The notes beneath the pieces are model-generated. The model did not search any database. It saw only the letters and a list, made by a program, of their open reading frames with translations, and was not told the DNA's origin. A stretch of DNA of 64,000 bases from positions 248,001 through 312,000 of the forward strand of contig JADJWR010000002.1 of assembly GCA_016716275.1 (NCBI GenBank), read 5' to 3'. Shown here piece by piece: positions 16,082 through 24,490 of the stretch. Both the position numbers and the translations under genes were made by a program. The stretch comes from Burkholderiales bacterium. Its GTDB lineage: Bacteria > Pseudomonadota > Gammaproteobacteria > Burkholderiales > Burkholderiaceae_F. Within the stretch, counting starts at the first letter, position 1. Every line of letters begins with the position of its first letter.

Positions 16082-17497
16082 TCAGGGCGCCGGCACCGCA
16101 GCGGCCGCGTGGCCGGACAGGTAGCGCTCGATCTGGCCGTCGGACAGGCGGGCCAGCTCGCTGCGCGGCAGCGTCGCCAGCAGCCGCCAGCCCACCTCCA
16201 TGCTCGCCTCCAGCGGGCGCGGCCGCTGCTGGTCGATCAACTGCCGCTCGAACTCGGTGCCGAAGGCAAGGTAGCTGCGGTCGGTCTCGGAAAGCCCCTC
16301 CTCGCCGACCACGCTGGCCAGCACGCGCGCCTGCGTCGCCCGCGCGTAGGCGGCGTAAAGCTGGCTGGCCAGCGCCGGGTGGTCCTCGTGCGTATAACCC
16401 CTGCCGGTGCCGTCCTTCATCAGCCTCGAGAGGCTCGGCAGGACGGCCACCGGCGGGTGGATGCCGGCGCGATCGAGTTCGCGCGACAGCACGATCTGTC
16501 CTTCCGTGATGTAGCCGGACAGGTCGGGGATCGGGTGGCCGATGTCGTCGGAGGGCATGGTCAGGATCGGCAGCTGGGTCAGGCTGCCGCCGGCGCCGTG
16601 CAGGCAGCCGGCGCGCTCGTACAGTGTGGCCAGGTCCGAGTACATGTAGCCGGGGAAGCCCTTGCGCCCGGGCACCTCGCCCTTGGCGCCGGCCACTTCG
16701 CGCAGCGCCTCGCAGTAGTTGGTGATGTCGGTGACGATCACCAGCACGTGCTTGTGCTCGACGAACGCCAGGTACTCGGCGGCGGTCAGCGCGAAGCGCG
16801 GCGTCAGCAGCCGCTGCGTGCTCGAGTCGCTGGCGAGATTCAGGAACAGCGCGCTTCGTTCGAGCGCGCCGGAGGTTTCGAGGGCGCGACGGAAGTACTC
16901 GGCGGTGGTGTGCGGCACGCCGATGCCGCAGAAGACGATCGCGAACTGCTCGCTCGCCGCCCCGCGTGCCTCGCCGCGCAACCGCGCGTGGCCGGCGATC
17001 TCCACCGCGATGCGGTCGTGCGGCAGCCCGCCGCCGGAGAAGATCGGCAGCTTCTGCCCGCGCACCAGGCTGTTGAGCAGGTCGATCGAGGTGATGCCGG
17101 TCTCGATGAAGGCGCGCGGCGTGGCGCGGGCGAGCGGATTGATCGGCAGGCCGTCGACGCGCAGCCGGCTGCGCACCGCCAGCGGCGGGCCGCCGTCGAT
17201 CACCTGGCCGACGCCGTCGAACACGCGCCCGAGCAGTCCCGGCCCGACACCGAACTCGATCGGCGTGCCGAGGAAGCGCACCACCGTGTCGGCCAGCGCC
17301 AGCCCGGCGCCCGGCTCGAGCAGCTCGACGGTGACGAACTTCTCGTCGAGCGCGGCAATGCGGCCGAGCCGCCGCCTGCGGTCGGCACCTTCGACCTCGA
17401 CCGCCTCGCCCAGCCCGACGTCGAGCGTGCGGCGCAGGAACAGCAGCGGCCCGTCGAGCTTGACGACCGCCTGGTGGACGGTGACGCGTGGCTGCAT
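16082..17497 (-). CDS. atpB: V/A-type ATPase subunit B (non-catalytic nucleotide-binding)
   Basis: 471 residues, close to the usual 460. It has the beta-barrel N-terminus, the line INPLARATPRAFIETGI, an altered P-loop-like segment IFSGGGLPHD in place of Walker A (typical of B subunits), and the conserved SDLATLYERAG and LTQLPILTMPSDD blocks. It alternates with subunit A in the hexameric head and contributes a conserved arginine to the catalytic interface. It sits 3 bp after atpA. Confidence 0.95.
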   Translation of the reverse strand: MQPRVTVHQAVVKLDGPLLFLRRTLDVGLGEAVEVEGADRRRRLGRIAALDEKFVTVELLEPGAGLALADTVVRFLGTPIEFGVGPGLLGRVFDGVGQVIDGGPPLAVRSRLRVDGLPINPLARATPRAFIETGITSIDLLNSLVRGQKLPIFSGGGLPHDRIAVEIAGHARLRGEARGAASEQFAIVFCGIGVPHTTAEYFRRALETSGALERSALFLNLASDSSTQRLLTPRFALTAAEYLAFVEHKHVLVIVTDITNYCEALREVAGAKGEVPGRKGFPGYMYSDLATLYERAGCLHGAGGSLTQLPILTMPSDDIGHPIPDLSGYITEGQIVLSRELDRAGIHPPVAVLPSLSRLMKDGTGRGYTHEDHPALASQLYAAYARATQARVLASVVGEEGLSETDRSYLAFGTEFERQLIDQQRPRPLEASMEVGWRLLATLPRSELARLSDGQIERYLSGHAAAAVPAP

Positions 17498-17500
17498 GCG

Positions 17501-19399
17501 CTATCCCGCTGTCGGTTCCTCGCTGCCGCCGCTCTGCCCTGGCGGGACAGCGGCGGGGGAAAGCGGTTCGGTGAGCCCGTCGAACGCCGCCTCGAGCTGC
17601 GCCTCGAGCTGCGCGAAGCCGGCGCGCATCGTCGCGGGGTCGTGCTCGTCGATCTCCTCGCCCATCCGCGCCAGCCGGCGCAGCAGCGGCAGGGCGGCGA
17701 TCGCCTCCGGCGTCGCGCCGTCGGCCAGCGCGCGCTCGGCCCGCTCGATGTGGCGCGCCAGCAGCCGCAGCATGCTGGCCTGTCGTTCCGGCCCGCAGTA
17801 GCGGTCGGTCTCGGAGAACGCCGACTGGCGCAGGAACGCCTCGTTGAGCAGCTCGGCGTTGGCCAGCGTCAGCCGCTGCCGCGCCGGCAGCGCGTCCTTG
17901 CCGATGATCCGCGCCATGCGTTCTAGCCGCGCCTGCTCGTCGAGCAGCGTCAGCACCCGGCGGCGCAGTTCGAGCCACTCGTTGCCGCCGCTGGCGGCGC
18001 GCGCCCGCGCGGTGGTGGTCTCGGCGTAGACGCGCGCCCACCAGAGCGCGCAGTCGAGCGAGTCCTCCGAGTAGCTCTGCAGCGGATTGACCGCCGGGTA
18101 GAAGCGCGCCTGCGCCCGCTTGGCATCGAGCGCCCAGAAGCTGCGCACGTAGCGCTTGGTGTGGCTGGTCACCGGCTCGGAGAAGTCGCCCGACGGCGGC
18201 GAGATCGAGCCGAGCAGCGTCACCGAGCCGGTCTCGCCGGCCAGCGTGGTGACCTTGGCGGCGCGCTCGTAGAAGTCGGCCAGCCGGCTCGACAGGTAGT
18301 TCGGGTAGCCGCCCTCGCCCGGCAGTTCGCCGAAGCGGCCCGAGACCTCGCGCAGCGCCTCGGCCCAGCGGCTGGTCGAGTCCGCCATCAACGCCACGTG
18401 CAGCCCCTGGTCGCGAAAGTACTCGGCCACGGTCACCGCCGAGTAGATGCTGGCCTCGCGCGCCGCCACCGGCATGTTCGAGGTGTTGGCGATCACCACC
18501 GTGCGCTCCATCAGCGGCCGCCCCGAGCGCGGGTCTTCGAGCTGCGGGAACTCCTCGAGCACGCCGGCCAGTTCGTTGCCGCGCTCGCCGCAGCCGAGGT
18601 AGACGATCACGTCGGCGCTGCAGCCCTTGGCCAGCGCCTCGAGCAGGATCGTCTTGCCGGTGCCGAAGCCTCCGGGGATCGCGCCCTTGCCGCCCAGGGC
18701 GACCGGGAACAGCGAGTCGAGGATGCGCTGGCCGGTGACCAGCGGTTCGTCGGACGGCAGTCGGGCGAGGACCGGCCGCGGCGTGCGCACCGGCCAGCGG
18801 TGCGAGGCGGCGATCTCGCGTAGCGCGCCGCCGGCGTCACGCAGCGTCAGCAGCGGCGCATCGAGTGCGTACTCGCCTGGACCGGCGATCGCGACGACTT
18901 CGCCGGCACAGTCCGGTGGCACGCGGGCGATCCACACGCGCGCCAGCCGCATGCCGCTTGCTGCGCGCTGCGCGGCTGCCGGATCGGCCGGCACGAGGCG
19001 GCCGAACTCGGCCGCAGCGGCCAGCGTGTCACCGGGGCTCACCGAAGGCGTGAAGCGCAGCTGCAGTTCGACCGGCGCCGCGGCACCGGGCGCGATGTGG
19101 CGCGGCGGCGCGCCCTCGGCGCGCGCCAGCGGCCGCAGCAGGCCGTCGAAGATGCCGCCGAGCAGGTGCGGGCCGAGCAGGATTGAGAGCAGGGCGCCGC
19201 TGCCCTCGACCGCCATTGCCGGCCGCAGCCCGGTGGTGTCCTCGTAGACCTGGGCGACGATCTCGCCTTCCTGCAGGCGGATCACCTCGCCGAGCAGCCC
19301 GGCGTCGCCGACCCGGATCGATTCGCGCAGCCGGAACGGTCCTTCGGTGGCGGCGCGCAGCACCGGGCCGCTGATCCAGACGATGCGGCCGCGGCTCAT
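17501..19399 (-). CDS. atpA: V/A-type ATPase catalytic subunit A
   Basis: 632 residues, starting at MSRGRIVWISGPVL; the ATG overlaps the end of atpE. Walker A is GGFGTGKT (243-250), where the family more often has GPFGSGKT. Other conserved features are CGERGNE (about 278), the catalytic-site stretch ADSTSRWAEALRE and the non-homologous insertion typical of A subunits between residues 110 and 200. It hydrolyses or makes ATP at the interface with subunit B. Length is slightly above the usual 580-600 because of a Gly/Pro/Glu-rich tail. Confidence 0.95.
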   Translation of the reverse strand: MSRGRIVWISGPVLRAATEGPFRLRESIRVGDAGLLGEVIRLQEGEIVAQVYEDTTGLRPAMAVEGSGALLSILLGPHLLGGIFDGLLRPLARAEGAPPRHIAPGAAAPVELQLRFTPSVSPGDTLAAAAEFGRLVPADPAAAQRAASGMRLARVWIARVPPDCAGEVVAIAGPGEYALDAPLLTLRDAGGALREIAASHRWPVRTPRPVLARLPSDEPLVTGQRILDSLFPVALGGKGAIPGGFGTGKTILLEALAKGCSADVIVYLGCGERGNELAGVLEEFPQLEDPRSGRPLMERTVVIANTSNMPVAAREASIYSAVTVAEYFRDQGLHVALMADSTSRWAEALREVSGRFGELPGEGGYPNYLSSRLADFYERAAKVTTLAGETGSVTLLGSISPPSGDFSEPVTSHTKRYVRSFWALDAKRAQARFYPAVNPLQSYSEDSLDCALWWARVYAETTTARARAASGGNEWLELRRRVLTLLDEQARLERMARIIGKDALPARQRLTLANAELLNEAFLRQSAFSETDRYCGPERQASMLRLLARHIERAERALADGATPEAIAALPLLRRLARMGEEIDEHDPATMRAGFAQLEAQLEAAFDGLTEPLSPAAVPPGQSGGSEEPTAG

Positions 19400-20073
19400 C
19401 GGCGGTTGCCCTCGCTCGTTGCCGGCGTCGAGCTGCCGCTGCCCGGCGGCGCGTCGACCGACGATCCTTCCTGCAGCAGGTCGAGCAGGCCGCCTTCGAG
19501 CCCGGCGCGGTCGGCGAGCAGGCCGTCGATGGTCGCGTCGACCACGTTGCTGCCGGCGCGGATGCGCACGCCGCCATCGATGTCCTCGCGCGCCTGCCAG
19601 CACGCGTCGGCGATTCCCGCTGCGGCGATGCGTGCGGCGAACGACGCGCGCTCGCTCTGCGGCCAGCCGGCCGGAAACTCGATCTGCCAGCCGCCTGCCG
19701 GCAGCACCCGCAGCGCGCGCATCAGGTGCGCGTCGAGCCATTGGCGCCGCGCCGCGTCGTCCCGCCAGCGCGCGCGCAGCGCCTCGCGCAGCGCCGACCA
19801 GGCCTGCTGCAGCACCCGCAGCGCGCGCCGCTGCTCCGCCAGCCGCCGCTCGGTCGCCAGCCGCGCCTGCGCCGCGCCGATCTCGCCGGCCAGCCGTTGC
19901 CGCGCTTCGACGATCGTCGTGTGCACGCGGTTCCGTCCCTCGGTGCGTGCGTTGCGAAGCAGCGCGCGCGCCTGGCTGCGCGCCGGCTCGAGCAGTTCGG
20001 CGCAGCGCCTGGCACGAAACTCCTCGACCAGCGCCAGCAGCGCGGCAGTGCGTTGCTCGAGCGTCAGGCGCAT
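19396..20073 (-). CDS. atpE: V/A-type ATPase subunit E (peripheral stalk)
   Basis: 225 residues. A long N-terminal helix rich in Arg, Ala, Glu and Gln (about 1-110) is followed by a mixed alpha/beta domain with IDGGVRIRAG and NVVDATIDGLL, the recognisable C-terminal part of subunit E. It forms the stator that prevents the head from rotating. The low-complexity tail (about 205-225) is not conserved in the family. It overlaps the start of atpA by 4 bp. Confidence 0.85.
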   Translation of the reverse strand: MRLTLEQRTAALLALVEEFRARRCAELLEPARSQARALLRNARTEGRNRVHTTIVEARQRLAGEIGAAQARLATERRLAEQRRALRVLQQAWSALREALRARWRDDAARRQWLDAHLMRALRVLPAGGWQIEFPAGWPQSERASFAARIAAAGIADACWQAREDIDGGVRIRAGSNVVDATIDGLLADRAGLEGGLLDLLQEGSSVDAPPGSGSSTPATSEGNRR

Positions 20074-20091
20074 CGCTGCCTCATCCGCTGC

Positions 20092-20394
20092 TCATCGCTC
20101 GAGCCCGAGCTGCGCGCGCACCCGCTCGGCCGGGTCGAGCGGCGAGATCCGGCTTGCCTCCGGCACGATGACCAGCAGCGGCTGCAGCGCCGCCAGCGCC
20201 GCCTCCAGTTCGCCGCGCGGCAGCGCCGCCGCGACCTCGCGCGACAGCAGCACCACCTGCGCCGCGCCGCGCGCCTGCGCCAGGGCGCCGGACTCCTCGC
20301 CCGGCGCCGGCGAGGCGACCCGCGCGCCGGCCAGGCGAAAGCCCGCCGCGTCGACGGCGCCGCCGACGTAGGCCAGGGCGATGCGCGCGTTCAT
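20092..20394 (-). CDS. atpF: V/A-type ATPase subunit F
   Basis: 100 residues, starting MNARIALAYVGGAVDAAGFRL. Subunit F has a Rossmann-like fold beginning with a hydrophobic strand and a glycine turn then a 'GFRLAG' helix, which is visible here (residues 4-20), followed by strands VVLLS and LLVIVPE. It caps the central stalk with subunit D. It starts 2 bp after the atpK stop. Confidence 0.8.
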   Translation of the reverse strand: MNARIALAYVGGAVDAAGFRLAGARVASPAPGEESGALAQARGAAQVVLLSREVAAALPRGELEAALAALQPLLVIVPEASRISPLDPAERVRAQLGLER

Positions 20395-20396
20395 CG

Positions 20397-20759
20397 TCAG
20401 GCGAGCCGGTTCAGGATCAGGATCGAGATGATCAAGCCGTAGATCGCGATGCCTTCGGCAAGCCCGACGAAGATCAGCAGCCGGCCGAACAGATCCGGCT
20501 TCTCGGCCAGCGCGCCGACCGCGGCCGTGCCGAGCTTGGCCACCGCGTAGCCGGCGGCGAGCGACGACAGTCCGGTGGCCAGCGCCGCCGAAAGCAGGCC
20601 CCAGGTCCACACTTCCGGCGGCATCGCGCCGCCGGCGGCCTGCTGCGCCAGCGCCGGCGTCAGCAGCGCCAGCAGCGTGGCGGTGCCGGCCAGCACGGCG
20701 GCGAGCACGGTCAGGGCCAGCGGCAGCGCCAGGCGCGAGTTGCGGTTCATCTGTGCCAT
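20397..20759 (-). CDS. atpK: V/A-type ATPase proteolipid subunit K (c ring)
   Basis: 120 residues. A hydrophobic N-terminal segment (about 10-38, ending TPALAQQ) resembles a signal peptide, then there is one helical hairpin (about 52-80 and 94-118). The ion-binding carboxylate is Glu102 in GLAEGIAIYG. One hairpin per subunit matches bacterial-type c subunits, not the doubled NtpK of Enterococcus. I cannot tell sodium from proton specificity with confidence. It forms the membrane rotor ring. Confidence 0.9.
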   Translation of the reverse strand: MAQMNRNSRLALPLALTVLAAVLAGTATLLALLTPALAQQAAGGAMPPEVWTWGLLSAALATGLSSLAAGYAVAKLGTAAVGALAEKPDLFGRLLIFVGLAEGIAIYGLIISILILNRLA

Positions 20760-20763
20760 GACT

Positions 20764-22632
20764 TCAGGTCTCCTTGACGGTGACCGGGGGCGGCGCGAGC
20801 GGTCGGAACGCCCGGCCTTCCGGCTTGAAAAAGCGGGTGAAGAACTCGAACAGCACCAGTCGCGTGGTCTGGATCGAGACGATCAGGCCTTCGATGGCGA
20901 GGATCAGCAGGTTGCCCAGCGCCAGCACCAGCCAGAAGCCGATGCCGTGGCCGGCCGCCTCGGCCAGCGCCACCACCGCCGAGGCGAGTCCGGCGTGCGC
21001 CAGCGCGAAGGCACCGACGCGGGCGAACGACAGCGTGTTGATCAGCACCTGCAACGTCTTCTCGACGAGTTCGCCGAGTCCGGCGAAGCCGCCGCGCAGC
21101 CTGGCGCCGAACGCCGCGCCCGGCCCCTGCGCGCCGGCCGCGCCGCCGGCAACGGCCCACAGCGCGCCGGCGATCACCGCCAGCCAGCCTGCCGGATGCA
21201 GCAGCGCGCCGAGAACGCCGAGGTAGGCGAGCAGCGCTGGCGCGTCGTCGCGCGCCCACTGCCCGAGGCGCTGCTGCCACCACGCCTCCAGCAGTTCGAT
21301 CAGCATGCCGATGGTGAGCAGCACGCTGCCCGCGATCAGCGGCGCGATCAGCACCGGCAGCGGCGCCTCCAGCGGCAGCAGCCACAGCGGGTGGATCACC
21401 GTCTCCAGGCAGAAGACCGATCCGAAGACGAAGCCGAACAGGCTCGCGGCGATGCCGCCCGGCACCAGCAGGCGCAGCGTCGGCACGCGGTTGCGCAGCG
21501 CGATGCCGGCGGCGGCCAGCACCAGCCCCTGGCCGACGTCGCCGAACATGTAGCCGAACATCAGCGGCACGGTGAACGCGAGCAGCACGCTCGGGTCGGC
21601 ACCGCTGGCCCCCGGCATGCCGACCAGCCGCGGGAACAGTTCGAACGGCCGCGCCCACCACGGGTTGCGCAGCACCAGCGGCGGCCGTACGCCCTTCGGC
21701 CACTCGGCGGACGGCGGCAGGCGCAGCAGCGCGCGGGCGCCACTTGCCTCGACCGACTCGATCAGCCGCTGCGGCTCGGCACTCCAGCCGGTGATGCGGG
21801 CGAATACGTCGCCCGGCGACGCGCCTTCAGCCTGGGCGAAGCGGATCGCGCCGCCGTGCTCGAAGCACCAGGTGGCGCGGGCCACGTCGGCGAGCAGCGC
21901 GTCGACGCGGTGCGACTCGATGGTCTCGTGCAGTCTTGCCCGCTGCACGGCAAGCGTCGCCTGCAGCCTCGCCTTCTGCTCGGCGACCAGTTCCAGGTTG
22001 GCCTTGGCACTCGGTGCCAGCCAGTCGGGAAAGCGGGCGCGCCGGCCGTTCGCCTCGACCACCGCGCGGCCCATCGTCTCGATCGACTCGGCCGGGCCGA
22101 CGGCGAGCAGCAGTCGTTCGTCCGCCAGGTCGACGCTGCGCACCAGCAGATCCTCCGGTACCGGCGCGTCGACGCCGCGCGGCAGCGCGAACAGCGCCGC
22201 CGACACGCCGTGGCGCGCCTGCGCCAGCAGCGAGAAGTCGATGTTGCTGCCGGCCAGTTCGGCCAGGGCCCGCTCGGCCAGCGTGAGCTCGGCCTGCTGC
22301 GCCTCGGCCGCCTGCAGCGCCTGCACCAGCGGCTCGGCTGTCCGCGCCCAGCGCGTCAGGCCGTCGATCGCCGAGGCCAGCGCGTCGGCCGGCGCCTTGC
22401 TCTCGGCCTCACGGTGCGCTGCCGGTGGCGGCCAGTACGGCCGGTAGCGCTGGGCCAGCGCGGCATAGCGCTTGAGCAGTTCGTCCGGCCGGCTCGACGG
22501 GGCGGCGATCGAGTCGCGGGTGTGCCATTCGATCTCCGCCGTGCCGGCGCCGGCCAGCGCCTCGAGCGCGATGAACGCGTCGTCGCGGGCGACCAGCACT
22601 TCGAACCAGCGGCAGGGCTGCGGACGGATCAT
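20764..22632 (-). CDS. atpI: V/A-type ATPase subunit I/a (membrane stator)
   Basis: 622 residues: a cytoplasmic N-terminal half with coiled coils (about 1-320) and a C-terminal half with about seven membrane segments (from about 345). Conserved blocks are FGYMFGDVGQG and the ion-channel helix SFARVGAFALAHAGL, whose Arg is the essential residue facing the c-ring glutamate. It forms the ion path with subunit K. It overlaps the preceding gene by 4 bp. Confidence 0.92.
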   Translation of the reverse strand: MIRPQPCRWFEVLVARDDAFIALEALAGAGTAEIEWHTRDSIAAPSSRPDELLKRYAALAQRYRPYWPPPAAHREAESKAPADALASAIDGLTRWARTAEPLVQALQAAEAQQAELTLAERALAELAGSNIDFSLLAQARHGVSAALFALPRGVDAPVPEDLLVRSVDLADERLLLAVGPAESIETMGRAVVEANGRRARFPDWLAPSAKANLELVAEQKARLQATLAVQRARLHETIESHRVDALLADVARATWCFEHGGAIRFAQAEGASPGDVFARITGWSAEPQRLIESVEASGARALLRLPPSAEWPKGVRPPLVLRNPWWARPFELFPRLVGMPGASGADPSVLLAFTVPLMFGYMFGDVGQGLVLAAAGIALRNRVPTLRLLVPGGIAASLFGFVFGSVFCLETVIHPLWLLPLEAPLPVLIAPLIAGSVLLTIGMLIELLEAWWQQRLGQWARDDAPALLAYLGVLGALLHPAGWLAVIAGALWAVAGGAAGAQGPGAAFGARLRGGFAGLGELVEKTLQVLINTLSFARVGAFALAHAGLASAVVALAEAAGHGIGFWLVLALGNLLILAIEGLIVSIQTTRLVLFEFFTRFFKPEGRAFRPLAPPPVTVKET

Positions 22633-23456
22633 GCGGCCGCCCGTTCCTCGGCGTACCCGCGGCCGGCCGCACGCAGCGCGATCTCGCCGCGCAGCCGTTC
22701 GAGATCGAGCGCCACCAGCAGCAGGTAGGCGAACAGCGCCGCCGGCTGCCCGGCGGCGTCGTGCAACTGCCGCCGCAGGCGCTCGCCGAGCCGCTCACGG
22801 GCCGCCGCGGTCGCCTCCGCCGGCAACGAGGCGAAGGCGAGCAGGTGTGCCTGCACGGTGCGCTGCAGCAGGAGCAGGCCAGCGCGCTGCTCGGCGCTGC
22901 AGGAAGGCCAGCGCTGCTGCCACTGCGTCAGCCAGGCGCGCAGCAGCGGATGCAGTTCGACACTGCGCCGCTGCCCGCTGCCGCGGCGCGGCGCCGCGTG
23001 TGTCTCGCGGGCGGCGGCAGCCAGCGGTGCGAGCGTTCCGGACGACAGCCGCGTGCGCCGGCCGATCCGGTCCCCGGCGGCGTACGCCGACAGGTGCGGA
23101 TCGGCGTTGATCCAGCGCGGCGGCGGCGCCTCGCCGAGCAGATGCTGCACGGCGGGCAGGTCGGCGAGCGTCTCGGTCCAGCGCAGCGCGGCGCGCCACG
23201 CCTGCGGCGCCCACGAGACGGTTTCGCGGATGCGCGCCCGCAGATGCTGGCGCAGCGCCAGCTCGATCTCGTCGATCGTGCCGCGCATCGCCACGCCCGC
23301 CACGTACGGCGCCGCAGCGCTGCCGCGCACCGCGTCGACCGCCGCCTGCAGGCTGCGCGCCGAGCGCAGCTGCCGCCACAGTCGTTCGTCCGGCCGCGCG
23401 GCCAGCCGCGCCGACAGCCGCGCATAGCTGTATTCCAGCGACGGGTCGGCGCTCAT
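22629..23456 (-). CDS. atpC: Putative V/A-type ATPase subunit C (AC39-like)
   Basis: 275 residues, helical, starting MSADPSLEYSYARLSARLA; bacterial subunit C proteins begin with a similar Y-AY-AR-R pattern. Its length is shorter than the usual 330-350 and the rest is divergent, so the assignment rests mainly on position between the coiled-coil gene and atpI and on this N-terminal signature. Subunit C is the funnel that joins the central stalk to the K ring. Its ATG overlaps the stop of the upstream gene, and its stop overlaps atpI, so translation is coupled. Confidence 0.7.
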   Translation of the reverse strand: MSADPSLEYSYARLSARLAARPDERLWRQLRSARSLQAAVDAVRGSAAAPYVAGVAMRGTIDEIELALRQHLRARIRETVSWAPQAWRAALRWTETLADLPAVQHLLGEAPPPRWINADPHLSAYAAGDRIGRRTRLSSGTLAPLAAAARETHAAPRRGSGQRRSVELHPLLRAWLTQWQQRWPSCSAEQRAGLLLLQRTVQAHLLAFASLPAEATAAARERLGERLRRQLHDAAGQPAALFAYLLLVALDLERLRGEIALRAAGRGYAEERAAA

Positions 23457-23824
23457 GGCGTGCCGCCGGTGAGCTGCGCGGCCAGCGCATCGACGGCGCG
23501 CTGCAGCTGCCGCGGTGCATCTTCTTGTGCGGTCGACGGCGCGATCAGCGCCTGCTGCGCCGCGATCTCGGCGAGCCTTTGCTGCAGCATCGCTGCCGAC
23601 CAGCGCTGCGCCCGCACACTGCGATGCGCGGCACGACGCGCGATCTGCCGGGCGCGCTCGTGCGCCTGTTCGACCAGCGACTCGGCCTCGCGCGCACAGC
23701 GCTGCACGTCGTCGCGGGCGTTGCGCTCGGCCTGCAAGACCTGCGCGATCGCGGCATCGACGCTCGCGGCATCGAGGCGCGATGGGCCGTCTCCCTCCGG
23801 CATGGCGGTTGCGGGTCTGCCCAT
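23453..23824 (-). CDS. Putative V/A-type ATPase peripheral-stalk coiled-coil subunit (G/H-like)
   Basis: 123 residues from the ATG at 23824 (an alternative ATG at 23803 would remove 7 residues). From about residue 20 to 95 it is a charged helix (AIAQVLQAERNARDDVQRC, then EAESLVEQAHERARQIARRAAHR), the pattern of subunit G/H that pairs with subunit E in the peripheral stalk. It is the first gene of the nine-gene operon and is coupled to the next by an ATGA overlap. No other operon member would supply the E partner, which supports the call. Confidence 0.65.
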   Translation of the reverse strand: MGRPATAMPEGDGPSRLDAASVDAAIAQVLQAERNARDDVQRCAREAESLVEQAHERARQIARRAAHRSVRAQRWSAAMLQQRLAEIAAQQALIAPSTAQEDAPRQLQRAVDALAAQLTGGTP

Positions 23825-23849
23825 GTGGCAAATGCTTCTCGATGCGGAA

Positions 23850-23894
23850 AATCTTGCGCCCCTGCCGCAAGCACCCGGTTGACCGCCGTCAACC
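23850..23894 (-). promoter_or_regulatory. FNR-like class II promoter of the V/A-type ATPase operon
   Basis: A perfect dyad GGTTGAC-CGCC-GTCAACC (23877-23894) contains TTGAC-N4-GTCAA, the CRP/FNR-family half-site arrangement. On the minus strand a -10-like AAGATT (23850-23855) is centred 33 bp downstream of the dyad centre, which puts the dyad near -41.5, the class II position. Transcription would start near 23844, about 20 nt before the first ATG. Confidence 0.6.
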
Positions 23895-24423
23895 GAGGAA
23901 TGCTGCAGAGAGAAAGACGGTTGCTGCGCCTCGCGCACGGCCTCGTGGTCCTCGACGCCGACCAACGTCGGAGGCAGCAGCCAGCGGGCGACTGCGTCCC
24001 GGCATCGCGTCAGCGCAATCGGATCTCCGGCGCACGCGCGACGCTGCGCACGGCGCCGTCTCGAACATCGGGCGATTGGAAGCTGCCGATGACCGGAACA
24101 AGGCCTGTTCGCTTTCTCACCGTCGGCCCCGTGCACGGCCGCCGCCGACAGTTGCAGCCGCCGCAACCCCGCAGTGCCGACCCGGTTGCCGATCTTCAGC
24201 GCCGCGACCGGTCGGGGTGTAACGCAGGCAGGTACACGGCAGGCGATTTTTTTGCGCACGGCTTGCCGAGTCCTTGCTTTTTGTCAAGACTGGCAGGCGT
24301 GCTCGGTTCAGGCTTTCGCAAATCGATCGCCAGGGGTTCGGCCGGTTCGCGAAGCGGGAGGATCGGTGTGCCGCCTTCGGCGGCAACGCTGGCACGAGAC
24401 GCAGTCTGGTCTTGGTTCAAAAA

Positions 24424-24460
24424 AGAGCGCTACCGCAGGGGCGCTTCGCTCTCTCCTGCG
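24424..24460 (+). promoter_or_regulatory. Possible structured 5' leader of the decahaem gene
   Basis: Two overlapping inverted repeats, AGAGCG / CGCTCT (24424-24429 and 24447-24452) and CGCAGG / CCTGCG (24434-24439 and 24455-24460), are nested so that both could form only as a pseudoknot, or alternately. They lie 31-67 bp before the ATG. Function is unknown. Confidence 0.35.
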
Positions 24461-24490
24461 AGGGGCAGTCTGGTCAGTGAGGAGGAAGTC

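Larger units (their letters stand above)
23825..24490. other. Divergent intergenic region between the ATPase operon and the Mtr-type cluster
   Basis: 666 bp without a convincing gene in any frame. The left end carries the ATPase promoter with its FNR-like dyad. Local AT-rich patches near 24247-24290 and 24417-24428 stand out from the surrounding GC-rich DNA and may hold the promoter of the decahaem lipoprotein gene; no clear consensus promoter was found. The last 70 bp contain overlapping inverted repeats that could structure the mRNA leader. Confidence 0.6.

Noticed and set aside
15462..23824. F1Fo ATP synthase
   Set aside because: Subunits I, E and D and the A-subunit insertion are specific to V/A-type enzymes.
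24390..24410. Sigma-54-like TGGCACGAGACGCAG before the decahaem gene
   Set aside because: The -24 half is good, but there is no TTGC at the required distance for the -12 element.
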